56,010 nucleotides of DNA from Theristus sp. LFF4_11 (Eukaryota; Nematoda; Chromadorea; Monhysterida; Xyalidae): NCBI GenBank assembly GCA_030248135.1, contig JASANC010005047.1:1-56010 (forward strand). Direction: 5' to 3'. Under the pieces are notes generated by a model. That model had not been told where the DNA came from and made no database searches. It saw only the letters and a list, made by a program, of their open reading frames with translations. This document shows, in pieces, positions 32,001-45,000 of the stretch; the first letter of the stretch is position 1, and each line of letters begins with the position of its first letter. The position numbers and the translations under genes are program-made.

Positions 32001-35000
32001 GTCTAGAAACGAAAAATAAGAAAAGGGTGTTTTCCAGGGTAATTCAATGCGCTGATCACGGATTTTGTGTTAGTTTTTTCAAGTAAGCAACTCTAGTTAC
32101 CGAATCGTGACGATTTCGGGCGAATCGGCCGTGGACTTCAGCGAAATCGGTCCAGAAATGAAAAAAAGAAAACGGCGTTTTCCATGGTAATCAATGCACT
32201 GATCACGGATTTTGGGTTAGTTTTTTATGTGAGCAACTCTAGATACCGAATCGTGACGATTTCGGACGAATCGGCCGTGGAAATTGGCGAAATCGGTCCA
32301 GAAATGAAAAACAAAAAAACGGTGTTTTCCATGGTTATTAAATACACTGATCACGGATTTTGTGTTAGTTTTTTCATGTGATGAGCAACTCTAGATACCG
32401 AATCGTGACGATTTCGGGCGAATCGGCCGTGGAATTTAGTGAACCGGTCCAGAAATGAAAAACAAGAAATCGGTGTTTTCCATGGTAATTCATTGCGCCG
32501 ATCACGGCTTTTGGGTCAGTTTTCTTATGTGAGAAATTCTAGGTACTGAATCGTGACGATTTTGGGCGAATCGTCCGTAAAAATAGCATAGACGAAATTG
32601 GCCTAAAAACGAAAAACCTGAGTTGTCCGGGGTTTAGAAGAATGTGTGACCAACGTATTGTGATTTTGGTCCGACCTTTGGGGCTTATGTAAAAGTCAGA
32701 ATATTATCTAAAAATGCGGGAGACGCATATAAAAGGAGGAATATGGCCTTGTGTAAGCAGTGAAAGACTTGGCTCGACGCTTTTCAAGTCTCTGATGTGG
32801 TACACACGGATACAAGTACATAAGAGTCATATTTTTGCGCCGTTTATTTTTTATTTCGGTTGCAAGTGGCAACCCTCGTACATTGTAGACAAATGAAACT
32901 TTCACATTTGCTTTTTTCTAGCATTTAGCGACCTCTAAAACCACTAAAATAACGATCAGACTTTAGATCGCTGACACTGGTTTGCACAAAGTGTATCGCA
33001 GAGGCATTGGGAACGCGGTCTCCTTCTGTGGCAATGACTCACCGGTTTATCCTGCCACAAGAGTTTGGTAAAAAGGGTGAAAATCAACGGAAGACAACAC
33101 TTTTTGCACTGGTGCTGCTGTATGCACAGCGGTGCGTACGTCAGCAACAACGATAAAGCTACATGCAGCAATGTTTTGCAATCTCTGATGTTTCTGTTTT
33201 TTGCACAGAATTTACAGTACAGCCGATCAAACATGGCAGTTTTTTTCAGGGTGCAAGGAGCGCGCGAATTTTGAATGAAAGAAAAAGAAGTTCAGAAACC
33301 AAATTGTATGCCAAATTTGACGCGTTTTTTTTAAACTAATGGATTATCCGTATTATTCTGTTCATTCTTTCTCCCTTGCACACATGATTGCAAAATTATG
33401 TTGGCATTTTTGAAAAAGACAACTCCTAGTCAGCGACTAATGCCGCCTTGATGGACTGCCTCATTTATTCGGCCATGCTGTACAGAATTTCGCACATGAT
33501 GTGATTTTAGACTAAACTGAAGAGGACAATTGAAAAATATCTAGATAACTTCAAAGTTTTTACGCTTTTCAGCAAGCTTTTAAACAACAAACGCGGCGCA
33601 AAAATATGACTCTTATGTACTTGTATCCGTGTGTACCACATCAGAGACTTGAAAAGCGTTGTCGAGCCAAGTCTTTCACTGCTTACACAAGGCCATATTC
33701 CTCCTTTTATATGCGTCTCCCGCATTTTTAGATAATAAGAAATCCTGACGAACAGGTAAAAAAATCAGGTGTGACGTCAAAAGGAAGTGATGACGCACAT
33801 GGGAAGTTATGGAATGCCGTGTTAAACACAGGAGAGGAAAATCCAAATATGAATTGAAAAGTAAACAACTCCAGACAAAACATAAATTCGTGAGTTTTCG
33901 TCAGGACCTCATGGGCATTATATAAGGCGAGTAAAGTTTGTGATTCAAAAAAATCTTATTTTCATTGTTAATTCTTACTATACGTCGTTGCGGTCAGTCT
34001 TAATAAAATAGAAACGTCGAATCTCGTTGGAGTTGAAGTTTTAGTATAAACGAAAAAACTGAGGCGCTATATTACAAGTGGTGTTTCCGGCCATTTCGTT
34101 TTCTAAAACTGGCATACTGCAGACATTAACTGACTCAACCAAATTAGCATTGCTCATGATCACCCAATCCCAACTCAAGTTTGTTTTGTCAAACGTAGCC
34201 AATAATGTTCGCTTGGGCGAGTGATGAACGAAAAGCTCACTATTGAACAACGAAAGCTGGTCACAAACTTTCTGATCGATAATGGCGCCGACCAGATCCG
34301 ACGAGTAGTAATCGTTCGGCTGGATGTGCTCGACGCACGTCACGAGAAACCAGAATGCGTCACACTCGCACAGATACAACAGAGCGACGGCGGCGATACG
34401 ATTGAGACCCTGTGTGGTCAAGGTGAACGCAACGTTTATGTTCTTTTGGCACACGGACGCTGCTTCACTGGGTTGCACTTTTTCTCAAAACCTCTTCGGT
34501 GTCTAATGGCGATGCCATAGTTGTTCTAGGGGGGGCCTGAAGGGGGGGGGCCGGCTAGGGTTAGGGGCTTTGAAAAAAAAATTTTTTTTTTTATTTTTTT
34601 TTTCGTTTTTTTTAAAAAAAAAAAAATTTGGATTTTTTTTTTCAAACTTAAAAAAAAAAATTTGAAAAATTTTTCTTCTACTTTGCTCTGAAAATTCGAT
34701 TTATGGCATAATTTTTTGAAAGTTCAAACCAAATTTTCTTCCCAACTTCTTTGTGTGCTTAGGTACATGTCATTATTTGGTCATTTTGACCGACGTACTC
34801 CATGTTTTTTGATTTGGATGACTTCTAGAGTCAATTTTTAGCGTTGAAATGACATAACTGAATTGAAATATCGTTTCAGAAATCGTTTTCTTGCAACTTA
34901 GAACATGTTTTTTCAGTCGGTAGGCCATGAGATGAACATGATATTTTGTTGATTGGCGTATGTTATAGGTCTACAATGAAGTTGTGCGATATATTGTTAA

Positions 35001-38000
35001 ACAATTGGAGCGGAGATGTTGGTTAATACCACATCACACGACCGTTTTTCAGATACCCGATAACATGGCCACATGTTAAAACTTGCGTGCTGAGCTAAAC
35101 TAACGTGTTAAACTTGCGTCTGTCAGTTGCCCGCAACGTGATCGCGAAATCATGGTACGTGTTTTCGATACGATGATTTGAAGAGTGGGCTCTCGCCATG
35201 TGGCAGATAGCATAGCTGGTTGAACCTGAAAGTAAGTGTCTTGGGGGGGGGGGGCGACCGGGTCGACAGGGGTTGCCGACTTAGCTACAGCAAACAGGAA
35301 TTTTTGAACACAGTCAAATTTTGGTAATTTTCTAAAGAGGAACAACTGATAACGGTTCAATATTCAAGTACACGTCGAAAATTGTCCTGTTTTACTGTTG
35401 AAAATGCAACTTTCCCTCTATGAAATGGACATAATTTCAATAAAACACGATTTTCGCTCTTATAATTTTCCGGATCGTTCTGAAAATAGTCTAGATGAAC
35501 TCAGCTCGACGAGACGCTTCGAACAAACCTAACTTGTAAAAAAAAATTTTTTTTTTTTAAAAAAAAAATTTTTTTTTTAATTTAAAAAAAAAAATCCGGA
35601 TTTTTTTTTTCCCCTAACCCTAGGGCCGGCCCCCCCAAAAAATTTTCGAATCTCTCTCTATCAGACAGGTTTTTTCGGCTCAGCTATTATCTATCTAAAA
35701 ACAATTTTCAGCCAGCTATCTATCTGAAAATTTTTGTCTTCGAAGACATAAAATGAGTCAATTTTTGACCAAAATTGACCATTTTTGCTCGTAATTCTTG
35801 AAAATTTCGCTAATTTTAGGTAAAATACGCGTTTATACTTGAATTTTAGTGTATTTTTAGCATTATTTTGCTGTTTTTATAGCTTTTTAGCGTTTTAGCT
35901 ATCTATCTATCAAATTTCAAAATTTTGACCGCCCCCCCCCCCAAAGTCACATGCCCCCCCCCGCGGCCCCCCCAAAATTTTCCAGCTATCTATCTATCTA
36001 GAAAATTTGCTCCAGCTATCTATATCGCCCCCCCCAACCCCTCGGCTCTGGAACAACTATGGGCGGTGGGACGTGAATTCAAAGTTTTATGTGTCCAACA
36101 AAACAAATTTAATGTCTGAAGATAACAGATTTCTCAAATGGTTGCAAGCATTCAGCAATCAGCATCGTTGAAAATGAAGAAAATCATGTTACTATGAAGA
36201 AACACTACAATGGCAAATGTTTTGTTCGATAGCCGCCCTCGCAACTATGAAATTCAGTCCAACTACAGTGATTTGTAGTTTCATTGCGGAGCGAAGAAAT
36301 CTATCAGAAAAGAGGTTATATTGTGAAGCTCCCTTTGTGATTTTATATATTTTTGCGTATTCTGACACAAAAATCAAAATTTTTAGCGTCATCCGAAATT
36401 TTTGATGTGATCAACTCAGGTGTGAAAAACCCGCTTCATGACCACATTGTCAAACAAAAAACCTAAAAAACCGAACACACACCTGACAGTAGCCAATATT
36501 CGGATTGTGATAACGAAATGCATACAGCACACGTCGCAGTTCGGCCATTTTGTCCGAGTCCGGATCTTCAAAGTGTTTATTGCCGGGCAGGGTGCGATTT
36601 AGGTCCAGATCGATCTGAGAGAAAAAAACCCATCATGTTGCTCAATGTCTGAAAGTTCGATCGAGTGGACTAATGCTAGGGATGGAAAAAACCGTTTTTT
36701 TTAGTTTTTTTGTGAAAAGAAACCGGTTTCTTTTCCGTGCCATCCCTACCTAATGCCTGCACATCATCATGAGCAAACACGTGAAGACACATAGCATAGC
36801 CATAATAACAGAGACAGCGACTGCACACATCCCACCAGTGCGGCACATTTGAGCGGCACAGCAGTGACGTCGACGTGTGCGCCCGTTAAGGCCCATTCAT
36901 GCACGCGCGCGAACATGAACGTGCGTATGGATGTGCGTATGTTCCAAAACTGAAGCGCGCCGGTTTTCTGCTTCGTGAATGTGTAGCGCGTCAGCGCGCT
37001 TCAACCCTCCATGCATGGCGCTTTAGTAAGCATGAGAACATGTGCTCAGCCAATCAACACTATCAGCAAATGCCCCGCGATTGCACCTGTTTCAACATCG
37101 CATCACACTCCTGTCCAGCAGTCTTGCCACGTCTGCTCAACGCTTCATAGTAGCCAACGCCCACTTCGTCCTTGATGTCGCGCACCCAGTAGTTGACAAG
37201 ACTGAACCAACAAACAATAACAACACTTTTCGGGTTATAAAACTGTGCGGTGGTGGTACATGGCGAACAGCAGAACCAAACCCTGTGTTGTCTCACCAAT
37301 ATACACGAAACTTACTGTTGCACAGCAAGCGCAAAATGCTTGCTTTGATGACCTAGAACTGAATACGCACTGTTGCCATCAGTGTACAACCTGTTCCAGA
37401 CGCGTTGTCTGTACGTGTCTGGTATGCCCGTCCTAACGAGCGCCTTGATCTCATTCGTCGGTTGTATTCCTTTGTCCGAGAGGTTCACGAGAAAACTGTC
37501 CCATTTGTGCAGCCACTCAACGTATTCGGCGCTGTCCTCCTGGAAAAAAATGATCGTCATTCGGCCACCGGCGAATTTTAGAAAACGGAAACGGTTGAAA
37601 GAAAATCTGCTCATTTGAGAACGAAGACAAAGAAAGTAGAATAGAAAACAACACAGCCAAAAACACGGAAGAAAATCCTTTTCAGAGTACCGAACGCAAA
37701 GTGCAGACTAAATTGTGAACCTGATGTTTCAACAATCGAATATCATCCGCCTTGCGATGTAGCTGTCGCGCCACGTTCACGAGGTCAGCGCCCGTTCGAA
37801 TGTTCTGTTTCGTATCGTCGTCGTTGTTGGTCGTCACGGTCTGACTGCGATTCAAGCATCGTTTCGGCTCCATGTAGAAGCCGAGGTTGTCCACCAGTGT
37901 TTTCTGATTGCTCGTCGTTGATTGGCTGCCATGGGCGAGCGCTGATTCAACGTCGGTGGTGGCCAATTCGGGCGGAGTCAACGAATGTGCGCTGGAGGTG

Positions 38001-39025
38001 GCGTGCGTGATGAGGTCGGTGACGTCACGGGCAGACAACGCTGAATGGCAATATGAACGTCATGGGCATGATGATCACTGCACTGCTTGCTGTAAGATGG
38101 CGTACACGAATCGAATGCACTGTACAGTCGAACTCTAAAATATAGGGAATCAACTGATTGGTTGGTGGTCTCGTAATGCATGTTTTCTGCACAAGCATGG
38201 CTGTAAAGGTAAAGTTTGGTTTGCATAGAAAATAGAAAGCATGCATACCGTAATCACCAACGAATCCGCTGATTCTCTATAATTTAGAGCTCGACTGTAG
38301 TTTAATTCACCGTTGGTAAGTTGTTCAAAACACAAATTCTGTCAGTCAGGTTCATTTCCAATAACACATTTCAGACCTTACCATGGTTTACAAATTTATC
38401 CATTCTGTTACTTTCGTTCCCTTTCTGAACGATTTCTTTATTTTTCAACAAACCGGAACAGGTACTCGAGGTCATTCACTCAAACTCGCAGTTCCCAGAA
38501 ACAAGACCACTATCAGGAAAAATTTTTGGTGCGTTAGGACCATACATCTCTGGAATCTTTTGTCTGATGAAACTGTCACCTCACCAACTACAGCCAGTTT
38601 TCGGAGGCGTCTCAAAACACAGGAATATTAAAAAATTCATTCATTTGTCTTTGGTAAATTTTCTGCTGCATTGGAATAGACAGGAGAGTCCGCCCAGCCG
38701 CCAGCACTCTTTGTTTTGTTTTGTTTTGTTTTGAAACATGTTCAACTGAATGTGATTGCGTTTTTGTTTTGAATCACATGTGCTCTTTTGTGCGACGTTT
38801 CGTGTTGTTTTCTTTTTTCTTGTATCTGGTGCAAGTGTGTGTCCATGTCACAGCTCTTTTTATCTCGCGTTTTTTCTGTGTGCTCTTGTGGCTTTTGTGT
38901 TCAGGGTGTTCTTTTTGTTAACTAGCACTGTTACTTGCTTGCTGTTGCTCATCACTTGCTGTTAGCTGTATTTGGGATGGCACAGGAAAAACAAAAGCCC
39001 ATAAACAAAAAAATAACAAAAAAAC

Positions 39026-39056
<31 letters not shown>

Positions 39057-42000
39057 AAAAAAAAGAAAAAAAAAAGAAAAAAAACAAGAGAGAAAAACTG
39101 CGATGAAGAAAAGAAAAGCAACTGTGCCGTGTTTATTTTGCTTTCTCTTGCTTAATTTAATCGTGCCTGAATGTCAATCGTGGCCGTTGTGCGCTGTCTG
39201 ATGTTGTCGGTTCGTGATCGCGCTATTTTATTTATTTCTTCTCTCAAGCTTCAATTGTGTTTGCGCGTTTTTTTTAACATTCAATTGTTTCTGACTGTCG
39301 ACGGTTGGTTTTATTTTGTGGATTTTGTTTCTTTGTGTGAATACCCGGGCAGTCATCTGCCCATTCGTTTGCATCGACTTTTTGCTTGCTTTCATTCATG
39401 CATTCACCAAGTTCATCAATAATCTTGTGTTTCTTTAGGTTTTTTTTTGTGACATCAATTGTGTTTGTTTTGCATAATGGAAGTTTTGTGAATGTGTTGA
39501 TGTGAACTGGCCGTGAGGCATACAAATAAAATTGATTGATTGATTGATTGACAAAATGTCAACTGAATGCAAAACATTCAACTCAAAACTGAATGCAAAA
39601 CATTCAACTCAAAACTGAACGCACCAGTTCTGTTGTCAGTCTGCATGTGGTTCAGCAACAGCAAATACTTGCTCTTCAGTTGGTAGTAATCTGCTTCCAA
39701 GTCAAAGTTTCTCCGCAACACTTTGTCCTCGTTCGTTTCCAACTTTTTTATTGTCGCTTGCAAATCTGCAGAAAAGGCATAATCAGTGCTGTAGTGAGAG
39801 GATGAAGTTCGGTCCAATGGTAGAAGGACCATACAATTTAATCTCGTTTGGCCTGTGCACCAAAGCGACATTCGAATCATGAAGCAGCATTTAGTGACGC
39901 GCAGCTGTGTAAAATCATAGCTACACGGTCACTAAATACTGCTTCATGAATGCACCTTGAGCTAGTCTTTGAAAGCGTTAGCTGCGTGGGAACACTGGCA
40001 ACTATCAATTTTTCGATCAGCGCACTCAAATGATTGGTTGGTATTTCACGTTCAATTCAAATAGCTGCAAACCACCCATCCCTACCTAAAATTTCCTGAT
40101 TCAGAAACGCATTCTGCATCTCATAGGCATTTGTGATGTCTCGCATCTGTTCCACCGTTGACAAATCCTCGACTGGTGTCTCATGTTGTGCGTTTACACA
40201 TTCTTGCTGCGTTTTGGTGGAGGATTTCGAATTGTTTGACAGACTCAGACTCAAATCAACAGCTTCAGTTACGCCGGAATCTGGAAGTTCGTCGAAGATT
40301 TGCGACTGCAAAAAAATGCAAAACAATGCATTCAAACTGTAAAAGCCCGTAGGCCGTCTGTGTTTGCATCGGCACGTTGTGTCATCGTTTATGCAGCAAA
40401 AAAGAGCAATCCGGCACGTCACGTCATCCGACGTCGGGTTTTATGGAACTCGCGCTCGTTTATGCCCCCGTACGTCGACGTTCAGACAGATACGGATACA
40501 TAAACGATGACGGGACGTGACGTGCCGGCTAAACGGACCTTTACAGTGTGACTGCAATTTACTATTGCACTTTACTATTACTACTCAGTTACTATTGTAG
40601 CGATTGAAATAAGCGGTTGATACTGAATAATAAATACCGGTACCACTAAAAAATGCGAGCGAACTCTTCAACAGCAACCGTCTAAAGGAGCATTCATAAA
40701 ACAGTATTTAGTGACCGCATAACTTTGTTTTAACACAGCTGTGCGTCACTTAATACTGCTTCATGAATGTCGCTTAACCGTCACTCAGTTGCATGCTGCA
40801 CTTGTGGACTATCGGCGCATTCAGTCCAGCCTGTGTCACCAACTGCATTATCAGTTCTTCCTTGGTTCGAATCGAGTCTTTATACGCTTCCAAGTCGCTC
40901 AACGCTCTCTGGTGCTCTTGTTCAAGTTGACTAGAAAGTGAATGAAAATCAATGTTCAATTCAATGAAATGAAATTGTCACCGCTAGGTAGCGCGTTAGA
41001 CTCGTTGTCTGTGCGTTCGGAGGATCGAGCCCCGCCGAGGGGTGAATGTGGAGGCACTTAATGAGAGAAACCCCAACGGGTGCCCTTAGGGTTGGCAAAA
41101 TACCGTTTTTTTCAAATCGTGGTAAAAAAACGTATTTTTACCGGTAAAAACGGTAATTTTACCAAAAAAAACGAAAGCCAAAAAGTTTTAAAACCCACAT
41201 ATTTTTTGTAGCCGACTGTAAACTTGAACCAGGATTTGTGAAAACAGTTTTCAGAATGCTTTGTTCAAAATATCGTGCACCAACAAATAAAATAAATTCT
41301 TTTTGGGCTTGAAAACCCAAAAGGTCAGCAATAAATCGAACATTATCGTTTGCTCAAGCGTTTATATTCCACCAATTATACAAGGAAAAAACCAAAGCAT
41401 TTTCACCGGACCGTCTTTGGTCACAACAGACGAACACAATTTACCGCAATAATGGATTAAAACCGAATTCAGAGTCAGTTCAGATCAAAAAGAAAACAAA
41501 TCAGTAACTGTGTAACAAAGACAATTTTGACTGCCATCTGGAATTTTTGAAATTTTCAGCTCAGCTCGGCAGCTCCAGCCGATTCTTGCACCTCGCTTAA
41601 CAGTTGTTTCAAAACATCAGTGTCAATTTTGTGCACAACTAGCACAAGACACGTGTAAAGTTGCGAAACAAGTGAAAAATGATATAAAACCTCAGTCCGA
41701 AATTGAAAAACACCGAAAAAATACGAAAAAAAACGGAAAAATACGGAAACGGTCTTTTTCCCGTTTTTTTCAAGGCACAAATTTTTGCCCTGGGAAAAAA
41801 CGCGTATAGATACGCGTTTTTGCCTGTAAAAAACCGGTATTTTTACCATGCCAACTAGGGATGGAGCCGGTTCCGGTCCGGATTCCGGATTCCGGCGCCT
41901 AAAATTGGATCCGGATCCGGTCCGGATTCCGGCGCCAAAAATTGGATCCGGATCCGGTCCGGATTCCGGCGCCATTTTGCCGGATCCGGCCGGAATGGCC

Positions 42001-45000
42001 GAGACCCGCGAATTAACCAGTTGATTCCTCCGTTTCAGAGCTGTTCAATGGTTTGACAAATTTGTTTCGGTGCTTTGTTGGTTTTGTTGTTGTGCATTTG
42101 ACATGTGATAACAATAGCAGGTTTTTTGAAATCAGCCATCTTCGTTGGTCATATTCAGTTAGCTGTCAAACAGTTGCTTTTTTGTGAGCCCCAGAACACC
42201 AGCGATTTTAACGACGTGTGTTACCGTGGGTGTGCGGGGGTGCCGTGATCCCCTAAAACCCGATAACCCCCCCCCCCCAACGACGAATCCACGAGACGAC
42301 GAATCCATTTCAATGGTGTTGCCCGCCGTTTGCGCACTGAAGCAGCGCATCGAACAAGTCGATGCGAGTGGCATTGGTACGACGAAAAAACGCTGCTGAC
42401 CAGCATCGACACACGCTTCCGTGCGCTTTTCCACAACGAATCCAACATCATGGCCACGTACGTTGGTCCGCGATTCAAGAATACTGCAGTCGTCTTCGAA
42501 AATGAAGACGCGAGTCGTTGTGAACTACTTCACATTGCAAAGAAAATCTTGAAACGACCGGAGACGCCCACAAACTGCGACGATACATCCGAGATCGCGA
42601 ACAACGACGATGACGAAAGTGAACGCGAACCCGAACCAAAAAAGAAATCGACTGGCCTCTACGGAGGCATCGAGTTTCATGCTGCGCGACCGCGCAACCC
42701 GTCAGGCGAATCCAGTCTCGAAGACGAACTGCGCGGCGAAATGAATATCTACGAGTCGGATGATTTTATCGACGAACCGGACAAAAGTGATTTAATGCTC
42801 GACTTTTGGCGGCTAAACTCGTCTAAATACCCCAAACTATCAACAATGGCGCGCAGATACCTGGCACCGCTACCAACAAGCGTGGCAAGCGAACGAATGT
42901 TCTCTGAAGCCAGGCAGGTGTTTGTGTACAGCCGATCTCGTCTGTCAACTCAGAACGCCGAAAAAGGTCATGTTTCTGAATGGAGTGTTGCCAGCACTTG
43001 ATTATCCCTATGCGATGTGAATTTTGTCAATTGTTGTTGTTGTTGTAATTTTTGGTTGGTTCACGTGCTGTGTCTTGCTGACTTTGTTTCTGTGTCTGTG
43101 CTGTTTTATGCTGAAAATGTGATGAAGAAGTGACGAAATGTGCGTAGATGTTTTTTAGACATAAAAAGGCCATTCCGGTCCGGATTCCGGCAATTTTTGC
43201 CGGATCCGGCCCGGCCGGAATGGGCTTTTGCCGGATCCGGCCCGGATTCCGGCAAATTTGCCGGATCCATCCCTAATGCCAACCCTAGGTGCCCTACTCG
43301 ACGGCGTTCTGTACGCTTTTCTGGGTTAATGCCTAAGAACAAAGCCTAAATCACTGTTCATTCGTTAAATAATCCCTTACTTTAGAATTAAGAACAAAAA
43401 ACGGCTTCTTTCAGAAAGTTTCAAAAAGACAACCAATCGTTCAGTAGTCAAAGTCAGCCAATGCAGCTGCCAAAAACACTTCAGCAGTCACCTCAATCTT
43501 GCATTCAACGTTTGCTGCTCATGCGAGAGCTGGCTGTTCTGCAGTTGCAGTTTCGTCAGTTGCTTTTCGCGCTCCAAAATGAATTGAACCCGCTCGCCAA
43601 AGTCGGACATCGTTGATAGGGAACGTCTGAAATAAAAGAATAAAAGAAATAAAAGAAATTCGAATCGGATTGATTACAGACGGTCATGCACTCATTGAGC
43701 GTGCCACACAAGCCAACAAACTCTCAAACGAGAGTTCGATCCCAAGAAAGTATTGAGGCAATCGCTCTGGCTTGTGAGCCCGCTTTCAACGAAACGCTCC
43801 GACGCTAGAAACAGGACCCCGTTTGTCGTTCAGTCTGACATCATCACATTCACACTCGCATCGGTCTGATGCACGTTTTCATCACACCGTTTTTTCTATC
43901 GCCATTCTTTCCTCTATCCAATTATTGTACCGATGCAGTGAACGGTAAAAAAAGCACAAACGTCAACAAAAAATTTCAAATTCAAATTTCATCCACAATG
44001 CAAACGTACAAAGCATCAATTTGATTTTTACTAGTGACCAGATCGGCGCGCATCACCGTCAAAATGTTGCGTTCAGCGCCAAGTTCGTCACTCAGATCGT
44101 GGCATCGAGTTTTCAGTTGCGTCACAACCGAAAGCAACTGAAACAAAAAAACGAAACATACAGCAGAACTTTAAATTATAGGGACTCAGCTGATTCGTTG
44201 GTGAATGGTTACGGTATGCATGCTTTCTGTGCAAACCAAACTCCGCCCCCGGCAATGCCTGCACATAAAGCATGCATACTGTGATCCCAACTAATCAGCT
44301 AATTCCCTATAATTTAGAGTTTGACTGTACTCAGTTTCATTCATTTTTTTACTCGGCTGGGTTTTGTCCGCAATCAGCATTTGTTTTGTACGAAAACAAT
44401 GTGAAGCACTCGCAAACATCGTTACTAATGCGAATGAAATGAAGAAACCGTCAATAACAATCACACATTTCACAGCAACCTCTTGACAATGTTCGCACGC
44501 TTTGTGTTTGCTGCTGGAGAAAGTCGGCACTCGAATCGCCGGAAGACGCGACTTTGTGAAACGGGCTGCTTGGAGAGTGGGAGCGGGCGGCACAGACGAC
44601 GGTGGATCGGTGTTGCTGCGAGCTTGGGGAGACGAGGAGCTCTGGGGTAGCTCTGCAGAACAACCATGCATGCCCTCGCACATGGAAACATGGAAAACGC
44701 GCAAAAAATTACAATTCTCACAGAAAACGGTTCCTGCATCGTTTTGCAAAGTGGTTTTTTTCATGAAAATGTAAACAATTCTAGCGAACCAATTTCAAAT
44801 CGAAAGTCGAATGAATGGAAGCTGGCGAGCTGATCAGCCTCATCAAAAGGGAGGCTCGGACGCGAGACTCAAATGCAGCCTAATTCAGCGTGTTGCATTT
44901 CATTGCAAAAAATGTTCAGCTCAGCTGTGCGCGGTGGACTAACTGGCCGACTTGGACTAAAAATAATCTTTTTCGAAACCACAAATACAAAAACACCAGA

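Larger units (their letters stand above)
41087..43287. mobile_element. Outer hAT-type element, non-autonomous, carrying a second hAT
   Basis: Ends TAGGGTTGGCA and TGCCAACCCTA. The exact 8-bp duplication GGTGCCCT is at 41079-41086 and 43288-43295. Without its passenger it is about 770 bp, rich in AAACCGGTATTTTTACC-type subterminal repeats. I see no transposase of its own. It is related to 46175-46964. Confidence 0.9.
40977..43352 (+). mobile_element. tRNA-derived SINE split by a nested hAT insertion
   Basis: The SINE 5' part is 40977-41086 (GTTCGGAGGATCGAGCCCCG present). Its 3' part resumes at 43288 (GGTGCCCTACTCGACGGCGT) and ends about 43352. The two parts overlap by the 8-bp duplication GGTGCCCT, which marks the outer hAT insertion. 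Confidence 0.9.

Noticed and set aside
38918..39201. Lys/Glu-rich and Phe-rich frames
   Set aside because: Produced by the A-rich block in the LINE 3' UTR.
40076..40084. CCATCCCTA next to a TBC splice donor as another hAT end
   Set aside because: No partner end with a matching 8-bp duplication was found nearby; nine bases can match by chance.
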